NCBI RefSeq assembly: GCF_029360665.1
Contig: NZ_JARDUB010000006.1
Coordinates: 310,001-374,000, forward strand
Origin: Eudoraea chungangensis
GTDB lineage: Bacteria; Bacteroidota; Bacteroidia; Flavobacteriales; Flavobacteriaceae
Direction of reading: 5' to 3'
Length of the DNA stretch: 64,000 nucleotides
The translations under genes were made by a program, and so were the position numbers. Shown here piece after piece: positions 52,081 to 62,102 of the stretch (positions are counted from its first letter, which is position 1; every line of letters starts with the position of its first letter). The notes beneath the pieces are model-generated. The model was not told where the DNA came from, searched no databases, and saw only the letters and a program-made list of their open reading frames with translations.

Positions 52081-52968
52081 ATGGAACTCATCATTGACAA
52101 TCTATCTAAAACCTATTCCAATAGTGTTAAAGCATTGCAAAACATTTCGTTAGAAATACCAACGGGCATATTTGGCTTACTAGGTCCAAATGGTGCTGGT
52201 AAATCGACCTTAATGCGAACCATTGCAACATTACAAGAAGCTGACTCAGGTAATATTGTACTTGGTGACATCGATGTGCTAAAACAAAAAAATGAGTTGA
52301 GACAAGTTCTAGGATACTTGCCACAGCAGTTTGGCTTATATCCCAAAATATCTGCCGAAGTATTACTCAACCATTTTGCGGTTCTTAAAGGAATTACTGA
52401 TAAAGGTGATCGCAAAGACTTGGTAGATGCATTATTGCATAAGGCGAATCTGTACGACGTTAAAAAACAAAACCTTAAAGGTTATTCAGGCGGAATGAAG
52501 CAGCGCTTTGGTATTGCACAAGCCTTACTTAATAATCCGAAACTACTTATTGTGGATGAACCAGCTGCCGGATTAGATCCTGTAGAGCGTAACCGGTTTT
52601 ATAACGTGTTAAGTGAATTAGGAGAGCAGACTGTTATCATCTTGTCTACACACATTGTTGACGATGTTAAAGAACTTTGCACAAATATGGCAATTATTAA
52701 TCAAGGGCAAGTTTGCCTAAAGGGAAACCCATTACAAATATTAGAAAACCTAAAAGGCAGAGTCTATAAAAAAACAATTCAAAAGTCAGAATTAAGAGTA
52801 TACAAGCAAAATTATAAAGTCATTAATGAAAAGTTATTTCTTGGAAAACCAACCATTCACATCTTAAGTGATGGGAACCCTGGAGATGGCTTTTCGCCTA
52901 TTAATGCGGAATTAGAAGATGTGTACTTCTCTGAAATATTTAATACTACGAACGATAAGTCTATATAG
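52081..52968 (+). CDS. ABC transporter ATP-binding protein
   Basis: A cytosolic ATPase of 295 residues with Walker A GPNGAGKS (35-42), Q-loop 'YLPQQFGLYP', signature YSGGMKQR, Walker B 'LLIVDEPAAGLDP' and the switch His in 'LSTHIVDD'. It belongs to the group that pairs with large multi-spanning permeases (ABC-2 like). The ATG at 52081 is preferred to a GTG 9 bp upstream. The permease gene follows after 2 bp. Expression is probably under the divergent LytTR pair. Confidence 0.92.
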   Translation: MELIIDNLSKTYSNSVKALQNISLEIPTGIFGLLGPNGAGKSTLMRTIATLQEADSGNIVLGDIDVLKQKNELRQVLGYLPQQFGLYPKISAEVLLNHFAVLKGITDKGDRKDLVDALLHKANLYDVKKQNLKGYSGGMKQRFGIAQALLNNPKLLIVDEPAAGLDPVERNRFYNVLSELGEQTVIILSTHIVDDVKELCTNMAIINQGQVCLKGNPLQILENLKGRVYKKTIQKSELRVYKQNYKVINEKLFLGKPTIHILSDGNPGDGFSPINAELEDVYFSEIFNTTNDKSI

Positions 52969-52970
52969 TT

Positions 52971-55900
52971 ATGTGGTACACCATTTTTAAATTCGAATTA
53001 CAATATCGCAGTAAACGTGCAGACACTTATGTGTTCTTTCTATTCCTATTTCTATTTTCCATTGTTGGAGTAGACTTTATTTTTCAAGGGTCAGATATGG
53101 GAGTCATGAAAAAAAACTCTCCTATAGTTATTGCAAAAACAATGGGAGCAATCACAGGATTATTCATGATTTTGGCATCCATGATTATGGGAGTTTCCGT
53201 CTTAAGAGATTTTGAATACAACATAGAATCCTTATTATTTACAACGCCAATACACAAAAAAGACTATTTATTAGGTCGCTTTTTAGGAGCGTTTACAGTT
53301 TTATTCTTTGCATTTACTGGAATTTTATTTGGTATGATGTGTGGCGAATTTATGCCATGGCACAATCCGGAAGATCTACTAGCATTTAATGCGATGCTTT
53401 ATGTAAAGACCTTTTTAATGATGACCTTACCAACCTTATTTTTTGGTGCATCCCTGTTTTTTGTCAATGGTGCATTAAGTAGAAACCTAGTGGTCGTCTA
53501 TACACAAGGTATTATTGTCTTTGTCATTTTTATGCTAACCAAAGTCATTACCAATGAGTTTTGGCAAGCCATACTAGATCCATTTTCACTTACAACGACC
53601 ACTTTTATTACAAATTCCTGGCCAGCTTTAACAAAGCGTACGCAAGATATTCCATTTTTTGGTGCATTGCTATATAACAAACTGTTTTGGTTTTCTATTG
53701 GTGTCATCGCATTGATTTATGGCTATAAAAAATTCAATTTCAATGTGGTTAAAGAAAAACGTTCCAAAAAAACAAAATCACAAATAGTAACTCTTAAAAC
53801 CAATAATAAAGTTAATGATGTCATAATACCTGATGTTAAAAAACAATATGGATTACTATCAAAATGTAACCAATTAAAACAACTTACGTGGTTTTACTTT
53901 ACAAGTATTTTCAAGCAAGCATCATTTTGGGGAATTGTTATTTGTGGTATGATTATTATCCTTATTAATTCAGTTAATCTCGGAACTGTCTATGGCGTGG
54001 ATAGTTATCCTACCACTTATTACATAGTAGAAGAGCTTAAAGAAACTTCTATGTATTTCTTTATTATTCTTTTGGTGTTTTATTCAGGAGAATTAGTATG
54101 GAAAGAACGAGGTGCAAAATTAGATTTAATTTATGACACAACATCAATGTCTAACTTTATAAGACTATTGAGTAAGTATATTGGGTTGAACTTAATTTAT
54201 GTAGTATTAATACTCGCTTTAATAGGTTCAGGTATCATATTTCAAACACTAAGTGGCTATTATAAATATGACTTTCAGGTGTATTTATCTGGTTTCTTTC
54301 TAGATATATTCCCGTTTTTAGCTTTATACACTTGCATCGCATTTTTTATTCAATCTATTGTAAATCATAAGTTTTTAGGCATTATGTTGGTGCTTGTATT
54401 CTTTATCGCCAATATCGCTTTAGACTTATTTGGATTCGACCACGAATTATATTTCTTTGGAGGAAGCGCTTTAGGTGTCTATTCAGATATGAATGGTTAC
54501 GGACATTTCTTAAAACCATATCTCCTTATTAAATCGTACTGGTTTCTTTTCGGGATGCTATTACTAATTACAGGTTCTTTAGTAAATGTAAGAGGTACTG
54601 AAACCAATATGTGGAAGCGAATAAAAGCGAGCAAATACAGATTAAGCAAGCCGCTTTTTAAACTAACGGTTATGATCAGTTTATTATTTATAACTATCGG
54701 AAGTTTTATCTTTTACAATACGAATGTTTTAAATACCTACTGGACTAATTCTAAAGCAACAGATTTTAAAGCAGCTTATGAAAAAGAACTCAAACCATTG
54801 GAATATATACCACAGCCAAAAATAGTAGATGTCAACTTACAAGTAGAACTCTATCCTAAAACAAGAGATTATACGATAAAAGGGTATTACATATTGAAAA
54901 ACACCACTACAGAAAACATCAAATCCATTCACATTCAAAAGCTTCTCGAAGAGAATGTTGCTTTAGATACAATCTCTTTTGAAGTTGGATTTACAACCGA
55001 CAACAAATATGAAAAGTTTGATTATTCTATTTTCATTCTAAATACAGCTTTAAAACCTGGAGATACTATAAAAATGGATTTTAAACAAAGCTTTACTACA
55101 AAAGGATTTGAATCTGGAAACTCTAATGTCAACATAAATTACAACGGGACTTTTTTTAATAATACAGATTTGCCAACAATTGGCTACAATAAAAAATATG
55201 AACTAGATGATGCTGATGAACGTGAAGCATATTGCCTGCCAGTAAGGAATATTGCTTCAAATAGAAATGATCTAAATGAGCTTAAAAACGCAAGAAATGG
55301 AAGTGATTCTGATGGTATTAACTTCGAAATGATTATTGGGACGTCAAAAGAACAAACAGCTCTTGCCCCAGGAAATTTATGGAGAAAATGGACGGAAAAC
55401 AATCGTAACTATTTTCATTATAAAATGAAAACACAAATGATTAATTTTTATTCTATAGTTTCGGCCGAATATAAAATAATGAAAGATGAATGGATAAAGA
55501 GTCAAGATTCCGTTACCAAACCAGTTAACCTTGAAATTTACTATCATAAAACACATACCTATAATATAGACAGAATGATGGCATCCATGAAAGCCTCTTT
55601 AAGTTATTACAGTAATAATTTTAGTCCTTATCAATATGAGCACTTACGAATTATGGAGTTTCCGCGTTATGCACAATTTGCACAATCATTTCCAGGAACT
55701 ATTCCATTTTCAGAGGCCATCGGTTTTGTTTTAGATATTGATGATGAAAAAGATGTTGACATGGCTTTTTACGTCACTTCTCACGAAATTGCGCACCAAT
55801 GGTTTGGTATGCAAGTAGAAGCAGCAAATGTTAAAGGGCGTCTAACCATATTAGAAACTTTGTCGCAATATGCAGCGATTATGGTGTTAAAACAACACTA

Positions 55901-56261
55901 TTCCGAAGAAAAAGTATTACAATTTTTAGAAACGCAAAAAGAGGATTATAAAAAAGGAAAAGATAGAGAAGATGCAATAGAGCCATCCTTAGCTTTGGTT
56001 GAGAATCAAGATTATATCTATTATGCTAAAGGAGCGATAAATATGTATGAGTTTCAAAAAGCAATAGGGGAGGAGAACGTTAATAAAGCATTGAGACGTT
56101 TTCTCGAAGACTGGAATACAACAAATGGTAAACTAAGAATAGCAACAGAAAGATATGCTACAACTGAAGATTTATTAGGTTATTTTAGAGAGGTTACCTC
56201 AGATTCGCTTCAGTATTTAATTTCTGATTTGTTTGAAAAAGTTATTCCTCTAGAAATGTAA
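52971..56261 (+). CDS. ABC permease fused to an M1-type aminopeptidase domain
   Basis: 1096 residues in two parts. Residues 1 to about 600 hold twelve or so hydrophobic helices of an ABC-2 type permease in two halves. The C-terminal part, about 630-1096, resembles M1 aminopeptidases: HEIAHQWFG with zinc ligands His938 and His942, a Glu at 962 (ILETLSQ), and a Tyr region 'YIYYAKGAINMYEF'. The exopeptidase motif GxMEN is replaced by 'PGTIPFSEAIGF', so substrate specificity must differ. It forms an operon with the ATPase gene. Fusions of this kind occur in Bacteroidota; the transported compound is unknown. Confidence 0.85.
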   Translation: MWYTIFKFELQYRSKRADTYVFFLFLFLFSIVGVDFIFQGSDMGVMKKNSPIVIAKTMGAITGLFMILASMIMGVSVLRDFEYNIESLLFTTPIHKKDYLLGRFLGAFTVLFFAFTGILFGMMCGEFMPWHNPEDLLAFNAMLYVKTFLMMTLPTLFFGASLFFVNGALSRNLVVVYTQGIIVFVIFMLTKVITNEFWQAILDPFSLTTTTFITNSWPALTKRTQDIPFFGALLYNKLFWFSIGVIALIYGYKKFNFNVVKEKRSKKTKSQIVTLKTNNKVNDVIIPDVKKQYGLLSKCNQLKQLTWFYFTSIFKQASFWGIVICGMIIILINSVNLGTVYGVDSYPTTYYIVEELKETSMYFFIILLVFYSGELVWKERGAKLDLIYDTTSMSNFIRLLSKYIGLNLIYVVLILALIGSGIIFQTLSGYYKYDFQVYLSGFFLDIFPFLALYTCIAFFIQSIVNHKFLGIMLVLVFFIANIALDLFGFDHELYFFGGSALGVYSDMNGYGHFLKPYLLIKSYWFLFGMLLLITGSLVNVRGTETNMWKRIKASKYRLSKPLFKLTVMISLLFITIGSFIFYNTNVLNTYWTNSKATDFKAAYEKELKPLEYIPQPKIVDVNLQVELYPKTRDYTIKGYYILKNTTTENIKSIHIQKLLEENVALDTISFEVGFTTDNKYEKFDYSIFILNTALKPGDTIKMDFKQSFTTKGFESGNSNVNINYNGTFFNNTDLPTIGYNKKYELDDADEREAYCLPVRNIASNRNDLNELKNARNGSDSDGINFEMIIGTSKEQTALAPGNLWRKWTENNRNYFHYKMKTQMINFYSIVSAEYKIMKDEWIKSQDSVTKPVNLEIYYHKTHTYNIDRMMASMKASLSYYSNNFSPYQYEHLRIMEFPRYAQFAQSFPGTIPFSEAIGFVLDIDDEKDVDMAFYVTSHEIAHQWFGMQVEAANVKGRLTILETLSQYAAIMVLKQHYSEEKVLQFLETQKEDYKKGKDREDAIEPSLALVENQDYIYYAKGAINMYEFQKAIGEENVNKALRRFLEDWNTTNGKLRIATERYATTEDLLGYFREVTSDSLQYLISDLFEKVIPLEM

Positions 56262-56842
56262 TCATTAACATTATGTAAAATAGAATCTCGATGTTAACCT
56301 TGGCCTTATAAAATTAATGAGCCGTCAGTTGATTCCAAAATTACATACGCGACAAAAGTGATTATCCAGTGGGTGATTGCTTTTGGTGGCGGGTTGAAGC
56401 GGCTGGAAAGCAATTTGATTTTATTTAGCATTTGAGCGTTTGGTAGCGCAAATGCGAAGCATTCACGAATACCATAAGAAACAAATTGAAATCTCATAAG
56501 TAATTTTACATAACGGCAAATTATAGATACAGACGAAATGTTTCTCGCTGGGATTTCTAAGAATTTTGAATTTTCTAAAAAGTTTTTTCTGTGCAGTAAT
56601 ATTGCAGCTACGTAAATTAAAAAGATTGATGACCCTGTTAGAAATTCCCTTAAAAGCTATAAATGCGAGGGATACTTTACATACTAGAAATATAACTTCG
56701 TAGTAGCACACATCTCACTTATTACCAAATATTGTTTTACTATTGAATCATCCACTGGATAATCCAATAGCAAAAGTGTTCTATAATTTATATTATGTAA
56801 AATAGAAAATATAAAGTCTTAGAAGATTATTTAGTTATTACC
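56262..56842. repeat. Gene-free 581-bp gap with 16-bp direct repeats
   Basis: ATTATGTAAAATAGAA occurs at 56270-56285 and again at 56792-56807, the same orientation. An 11-bp inverted copy (ATTTTACATAA) lies at 56503-56513. In between is a hairpin, GCATTTG (56428-56434) with CAAATGC (56449-56455). Frames on the minus strand here (63 and 82 codons) look like chance translations. The gap could be a remnant of a small mobile element or integrated sequence; no transposase is seen. Confidence 0.4.
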
Positions 56843-57166
56843 CTATTCTTCCTGTTCGAAGGTCGTTTCTACCAAAACATATTTGGAGACTTTCTTGGCT
56901 CCGTTGGTCCGGTATAAGTCGCGTATTAATTTTTTTCTTTTGCTTTCAGAAATATCCAAGGAATCTATTAACATACGTAATTGTACAATCTCTGTACGAC
57001 GTTCTGCTTCAGCCTCCGACAAATTAGGTTCGAATTGAAAAACCATTGGTTCTTTTTCTGCCTCTGCCTTAAGCTTTGCTTCTTTCTGTGGTGTATACTG
57101 GGCAAAGCCATCTGCAGCACATACCATAATACCCATAAAGAGAGCTATTCTAAATAACTTATTCAT
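56843..57166 (-). CDS. Small secreted protein, unknown family
   Basis: 107 residues with a signal peptide (MNKLFRIALFMGIMVCAADGFAQ). The mature part is highly charged and helical ('KLKAEAEKEPMVFQF', 'SEAEAERRTEIVQLRMLIDSLDISESKRKKLIRDLYR'). I do not recognise a family. It is a single gene, divergent from the outer-membrane barrel gene across 162 bp. A helical periplasmic adaptor is possible. Confidence 0.65.
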   Translation of the reverse strand: MNKLFRIALFMGIMVCAADGFAQYTPQKEAKLKAEAEKEPMVFQFEPNLSEAEAERRTEIVQLRMLIDSLDISESKRKKLIRDLYRTNGAKKVSKYVLVETTFEQEE

Positions 57167-57328
57167 GTTTCATAAATGTGTTCCTGTTCAAAATACAAAA
57201 ATCTATGCTTCCTTTATCTCTTTAACGGATATATTACCATTTTATTAGGTGTGTTCCGCTATTTAAGCGGCTCTTTTCCAATATATTAGTAGATAATAGG
57301 TATCTTGAAGTCTAAATAACTAGACCTT

Positions 57329-58237
57329 TTGAAAAAATTACAAGTTGCCCTTATACTCCTGGTATTCGGTGCTTTTTGTTCCGCACAGGACTATATAGAC
57401 ATCGGGAAATTCTATGTTTCTACTACCCCACGAAACAGTTTTAACGAAGAAAATGCCGGTAGTACAGCCGTGCATGAATTTGGACTGCAAATAGATTTTC
57501 CTATTGTAATAGATAGTCTTAACACCTTACTGATAGGTGGTTACGGCTATCGAACAGATGTGCGTCTAGATCCTTCCATCCCGGATTTCTCCCAACTATA
57601 CATCGTAGGTACTAAAATTGGCTGGAATCAGGTATATTCTAAAAAATGGAGCGCCACTTACCTGCTTTTTCCTAAAATGGCAACAGATTTCTCTAGTGGG
57701 TTCCGACGGGGTTTTCAATTCGGAGCACTGGCCCTGTTTAAGAAAACAAAGACAAAAAAACTGGCCTATTCTTATGGTCTTTTTTACAATAGTGAGGAAT
57801 TTGGTCCTTTGATAGTGCCTATTTTAGGGATTTACTATAAAAGTCCAAATAACCGTCTAGACCTAACCATCTTACTCCCGCTCTTGGCAGATCTTAATTA
57901 TACACTGGGCAAAAGAACCAATATCGGTGGTAATTTTGATGGTATTGGGAATTCGTTTGCCATCTCCCAGCCTGGTTTTACCAATACCTATGTAAACCGA
58001 AATACAAATGAACTCTATTTCTATTTTGAATACGAGCTCACCCCTTCCCTAAACATCCGATTTAAAACGGGTTATACCTTCTTTAGAAATTACCGTATTT
58101 ATGAGGAAGACGACAAGGTAGACCTCTCTATTTCCTCTATTTATTTGGGAGACAACAGAACTATTTTAAATACAGATTTTCAGGATGGCTTTGTTTTTAA
58201 AGCGGTTTTACGCTACCGATTTAACCTGCCTCAATAG
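57329..58237 (+). CDS. DUF6268-like outer-membrane beta-barrel protein
   Basis: A signal peptide (ends about residue 19, FCSAQ) is followed by ~280 residues of alternating amphipathic strands ('GSTAVHEFGLQIDFPIVIDSL', 'LLIGGYGYRTDVRL', 'RGFQFGALALFKK') and a C-terminal strand ending in aromatic Phe-rich 'FKAVLRYRFNLPQ'. This fits small outer-membrane barrels such as DUF6268. The start codon is TTG. No function is known. It converges with the YdeP-type gene after 8 bp. Confidence 0.75.
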   Translation: MKKLQVALILLVFGAFCSAQDYIDIGKFYVSTTPRNSFNEENAGSTAVHEFGLQIDFPIVIDSLNTLLIGGYGYRTDVRLDPSIPDFSQLYIVGTKIGWNQVYSKKWSATYLLFPKMATDFSSGFRRGFQFGALALFKKTKTKKLAYSYGLFYNSEEFGPLIVPILGIYYKSPNNRLDLTILLPLLADLNYTLGKRTNIGGNFDGIGNSFAISQPGFTNTYVNRNTNELYFYFEYELTPSLNIRFKTGYTFFRNYRIYEEDDKVDLSISSIYLGDNRTILNTDFQDGFVFKAVLRYRFNLPQ

Positions 58238-58245
58238 CTATAGCA

Positions 58246-60540
58246 TTACTTTATAACACGTATTCTAACAGACTTACTTATAGGTGTTTTACTCTTATCA
58301 GCATAGTGGTTATACGGAACCAGTCCATTGGTTTCAGGAAAATAGGCTGCAACATCGCCTTCCGGAATCTGATAGGGAACTATTTTAAAGTTATTAGCCC
58401 TTCGTAATTGGTTATCATAAAGACTACTCAAATGTACTATAGCTCCTTTTTCTAATCCTAGTTTATCCACATCTTTCGGATGCATAAAGAGCACTCTTCG
58501 TTCATTAAACACCCCTCTGTATCTATCATCCATACCGTAAATGGTGGTATTAAACTGATCGTGAGAGCGAATCGTCATCAACATAAACTCATCTTCTGCC
58601 AAATTATGGTCTGGCAGACCAGTAATAGAAAGCTGCGCCTTCCCTCCTGGCAGCCTGCTAAAATCTAAGTCTCTTACGTTATTAGGCAAATAATAGCCGA
58701 CTCCTTTCGACTTTTGGCTGGTATTCTCAAATCCTTTTACTACCTTGTCTATAAGCTCTCTTATTTTGTTATAATCTTCCCCAAGACTTTTCCAATCTAC
58801 TGTATGCCCATCTTTAAAATAAGCTCGAGCAATTCCTGTAACGATGGCGACTTCACTTTCTAAAGTATTGGATGGAGCTTTTAAAACCCCTTTAGACCAC
58901 CTAACACGTCCCATACTATTTTCGGTGGTTACAAAGTTATTCTGCCCCCCTCCTCTTTCCTTCTCAGATCGGCCATAAGTTGGCAATAAAAGAGCCTTCT
59001 TTCCGGTAACCAAATGACTTCTGTTTAATTTGGTACTCACCTGAATGGTAAGGCTACATTTTTGTAAAGCTTCTGCCGTATAATCGGTATCGGATGCTGC
59101 CATTAAAAAGTTCCCCCCCAAAGCCATAAAAACGGAGGCCTTACCATCGTGCATTGCTTTTATAGACCCCACAACGTCTACCCCCTCTTTTTCTGGTGCC
59201 TGAAAACCCAGATGTTTTTGGATACGATCGTTAAACTCCTTATTTACATAATGCATTATACCCACAGAACGATCTCCCTGTACATTGCTATGCCCTCTAA
59301 CCGGACAGGTACCAGCAAAAGGTCTTCCAACAGCTCCTTTAAGCAGTAACAGATTTACGTACTCTTTTATGGTTTCTACTCCATTTTTATGCTGTGTAAG
59401 ACCCATAGCCCAACAAACCACAATCTTCTGTTTTTTAGCCAAAATGGAAACCACCTGATTAATAATACTCTCTTTTACCCCACAAAGCGCCAGTAAATCG
59501 GTTGTAGCATACTGCTCTAGGTTGTTCAGCAACTTCTCCTTGCCGTCTACATAGGTATCTAAGAAATCATGATCAAAAACACTAGCATCTAAAGCGTCTA
59601 GTTGCGCAAGTTTTTTTAGGATGACTTTCATTAGCGGAATGTCTTGATTTATCCTAACAGGCAGATGGTAGTCGGCAATAGCGGTGCCTGAACCTAACAG
59701 ACCTTTTGCCGTTTGCGGGTTGCGAAAATGTACCAATCCGGCTTCTTGTAAAGGATTTATGCTAATTACTACGCCCCCATTCTGTTTACACTTTTCCAGG
59801 GCAGACAACATTCGCGGATGGTTAGTACCTGGATTCTGGCCAGCAACAATAACTACCTCTGCACCATACAAATCTTCCAACTTAACAGACCCCTTCCCTA
59901 TTCCCAAAGTTTCTGAAAGCGCTACCCCACTAGATTCGTGGCACAAATTGGAGCAGTCGGGCATATTATTGGTTCCGAGTGCTCTGGCGAACATTCCGTA
60001 TAAGAAAGCCGCTTCATTGCTGGAACGGCCGGAAGTATAAAAAATAGCTTCATTCGGATGCTCAAGATTTCGCAGTTCCTCCGCAATAATTTTGTAGGCC
60101 CTGCCCCAACTAATAGGTTTATAATGTATTTCCCCTTCATCTAGAAATAAAGGTTCCGTGATTCTTCCATAAGCATTTATTTGATAATCGGTCTTAAGAG
60201 ATAGTTCTTCCACAGAATTCTGAGCAAAAAACCGATGATTTATATGTGACAGTGTAGCCTCATCCGCCAAAGCTTTAGCTCCATTTTCACAATACTCCCC
60301 AAGTTTAGAAGGCTCTTCAGGATCTGGCCAGGCGCAGCTTGGACAATCAAAACCATCCTTCTGATTCATCTGCATTAAAGTCCGCATGGCGCGTACTACC
60401 CCCATTTCCTTAAAACTGTGCTTCATGGCAGCAGCTATCCCAGCTTTCCCGGCAGCATAAGTAGGAGCCTCCTTCACTTCTAAGGATAAAAAATCTTCTG
60501 GTCCACGAACACAAATATTTCTTTTATAACTATTTTTCAT
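58246..60540 (-). CDS. FdhF/YdeP-family molybdopterin oxidoreductase
   Basis: 764 residues of the DMSO-reductase superfamily, YdeP branch ('DGFDCPSCAWPDPEEP' at the N-terminus is characteristic). A putative cofactor Cys lies in 'CSNLCHESSG' (Cys200). Only three cysteines, 66, 69 and 84, are in the N-terminal region where formate dehydrogenases carry a four-Cys [4Fe-4S] site. No Tat signal is visible, so the enzyme is cytosolic. YdeP has a role in acid resistance in E. coli; the substrate is unknown. It is a stand-alone gene, unlike napA. Confidence 0.88.
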   Translation of the reverse strand: MKNSYKRNICVRGPEDFLSLEVKEAPTYAAGKAGIAAAMKHSFKEMGVVRAMRTLMQMNQKDGFDCPSCAWPDPEEPSKLGEYCENGAKALADEATLSHINHRFFAQNSVEELSLKTDYQINAYGRITEPLFLDEGEIHYKPISWGRAYKIIAEELRNLEHPNEAIFYTSGRSSNEAAFLYGMFARALGTNNMPDCSNLCHESSGVALSETLGIGKGSVKLEDLYGAEVVIVAGQNPGTNHPRMLSALEKCKQNGGVVISINPLQEAGLVHFRNPQTAKGLLGSGTAIADYHLPVRINQDIPLMKVILKKLAQLDALDASVFDHDFLDTYVDGKEKLLNNLEQYATTDLLALCGVKESIINQVVSILAKKQKIVVCWAMGLTQHKNGVETIKEYVNLLLLKGAVGRPFAGTCPVRGHSNVQGDRSVGIMHYVNKEFNDRIQKHLGFQAPEKEGVDVVGSIKAMHDGKASVFMALGGNFLMAASDTDYTAEALQKCSLTIQVSTKLNRSHLVTGKKALLLPTYGRSEKERGGGQNNFVTTENSMGRVRWSKGVLKAPSNTLESEVAIVTGIARAYFKDGHTVDWKSLGEDYNKIRELIDKVVKGFENTSQKSKGVGYYLPNNVRDLDFSRLPGGKAQLSITGLPDHNLAEDEFMLMTIRSHDQFNTTIYGMDDRYRGVFNERRVLFMHPKDVDKLGLEKGAIVHLSSLYDNQLRRANNFKIVPYQIPEGDVAAYFPETNGLVPYNHYADKSKTPISKSVRIRVIK

Positions 60541-60780
60541 TATTTATCTAAAGTATCACTTTAATTAAAAACTATTGTATTTCTAGCACTGCAGAAGCTT
60601 TAAAATTTTGGGTATTTATGCCATTAGTACGGCGCATGGAGTAGTTTTTTCAATTCCTCTCTAAAATACAACTTAAACCAATAAGGGACCAAGACTAAGC
60701 TCCGCTTAATAATAATTTAAATATGACATCTTCTCTTTCTTAGTGCCGCCTGTTTTAATGGATTGATGTACTTTTGGCGA

Positions 60781-62001
60781 ATGTCTGTAGAAAAGAAATC
60801 CCAGGTAGAATTTGTAGCTCTTATGGCTGCGCTAATGTCTATTGCTGCCTTGGCTTTAGATGCATTGCTACCAGCGCTAGATATAATTGGACTTTCTGTG
60901 GGGGTTACCAATCCTGCACAAAACCAGCTGTTAATAACACTTTTCTTTCTTGGACTTGGAACCGGGCCCTTGGTATTTGGACCCATTTCAGACAGCATCG
61001 GTCGTAAACCAGTAGTTTATATGGGTTTTGGGCTTTTTATTATTGCCAGTTTAATCTGTGTTTATTCCCAAAGTCTCGAAGGCATGATTACAGGCAGAAT
61101 TCTACAGGGAATTGCCTTATCGGCCCCCAGAACTATTAGTATTGCTATGATTAGAGACCTGTTTAATGGGAACTATATGGCGAGAATAATGTCTTTTGTT
61201 ACTGTGGTCTTTATTTTGGTCCCAATTGTTGCCCCAGCCATGGGGAAATGGGTTCTTGACCTGTCTGGATGGAAAGCTATTTTCCACGTACAATTGTTTT
61301 TTAGCATCTTAGTCTGTATCTGGTTTTGGAAAAGACAAGCAGAAACTCTGGAGGTGCGAAATAGAGTCTCTTTTAAAGGAAGGGTATTTGTAGAAGGCTT
61401 TAAAGAGCTTATTAATTATAGGCAAACCATGCTTTTTACTCTAATATGGGGCTTTATTACCGGATCGTTCTTGGTCTATCTAAGTACCTCTCAACAAATA
61501 TTTCAAGAGCAATATGCGCTTAAAGAATCCTTCCCCTATATTTTTGCTGCTTTGGCAATAACCATTGGTACAGCTACCTTGCTCAATGGTACTTTGGTTT
61601 TAAAATTCGGCATGCTCCGTCTGGTTACCATCTCTACCATAGCCTATGCGGCCGTAGCTTCAACCTATGTAGTATTATTTTCTAGTGGGGAAAACCCACC
61701 TTTCTGGATACTCCTTCTTTTTTGTGGTTTACAATTTTTTGCGGTGGGCTTTATTTTTGGCAACCTAAGAGCATTGGCCATGGAACCTGTAGGACATATT
61801 GCGGGTATAGGAGCAGCAATTACCGGTTTTCTTGCCACCCTTATGGGCGTTGCTATATCTACCTTTATTGGCCGATATGTAGAAAATAGTGTACTTCCCA
61901 TGTTTATTGGTTTTATGGTATGTGGCCTTATGTCCTTACTAATCTTGTCCTATTTTTACTTCCAAAGAAACAGAGCGCAAAGAACATTTTTAAGCAACTA
62001 A
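60781..62001 (+). CDS. Bcr/CflA-family multidrug efflux MFS transporter
   Basis: Twelve membrane helices in 406 residues. Family motifs: 'ALALDALLPALDIIG' in helix 1, the MFS signature 'GPISDSIGRKPVVYMGFGLF' between helices 2 and 3, and 'GRILQGIALSAPRTISIAMIRDLFNG' of the Bcr/CflA group. It probably exports drugs or small metabolites by proton antiport. Start: ATG at 60781 gives the usual short N-terminus; ATG at 60766 and TTG at 60763 are in frame. The 240-bp divergent gap to the YdeP gene has no clear element. Confidence 0.88.
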   Translation: MSVEKKSQVEFVALMAALMSIAALALDALLPALDIIGLSVGVTNPAQNQLLITLFFLGLGTGPLVFGPISDSIGRKPVVYMGFGLFIIASLICVYSQSLEGMITGRILQGIALSAPRTISIAMIRDLFNGNYMARIMSFVTVVFILVPIVAPAMGKWVLDLSGWKAIFHVQLFFSILVCIWFWKRQAETLEVRNRVSFKGRVFVEGFKELINYRQTMLFTLIWGFITGSFLVYLSTSQQIFQEQYALKESFPYIFAALAITIGTATLLNGTLVLKFGMLRLVTISTIAYAAVASTYVVLFSSGENPPFWILLLFCGLQFFAVGFIFGNLRALAMEPVGHIAGIGAAITGFLATLMGVAISTFIGRYVENSVLPMFIGFMVCGLMSLLILSYFYFQRNRAQRTFLSN

Positions 62002-62045
62002 CTTAAGGTCTTAGATCTACCCTATTTTTTAAGAAAGAGCATAAA

Positions 62046-62073
62046 AAAATGCGTATCTCTCGATACGCATTTT
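62046..62073. terminator. Bidirectional terminator
   Basis: AAAATGCGTATC (62046-62057), TCTC loop, GATACGCATTTT-like right arm to 62073, with A and T runs on either side. It sits between the convergent efflux-pump gene and the BNR-repeat gene and can serve both. Confidence 0.85.
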
Positions 62074-62102
62074 AAATATAACTTTTAGATGATAATTATT
62101 TT

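Noticed and set aside
56306-56711. Two minus-strand ORFs (63 and 82 codons) in the gene-free gap
   Set aside because: They overlap, are rich in rare residues and match no family I know. The repeats and hairpin in this region explain the open frames better.
56262-56842. 16-bp repeats as target-site duplication of an insertion sequence
   Set aside because: No transposase and no terminal inverted repeats adjoin the copies; 16 bp is also long for a typical duplication.
60717-60998. 93-codon minus-strand ORF overlapping the efflux pump start
   Set aside because: It mirrors the strongly supported MFS coding frame on the other strand.
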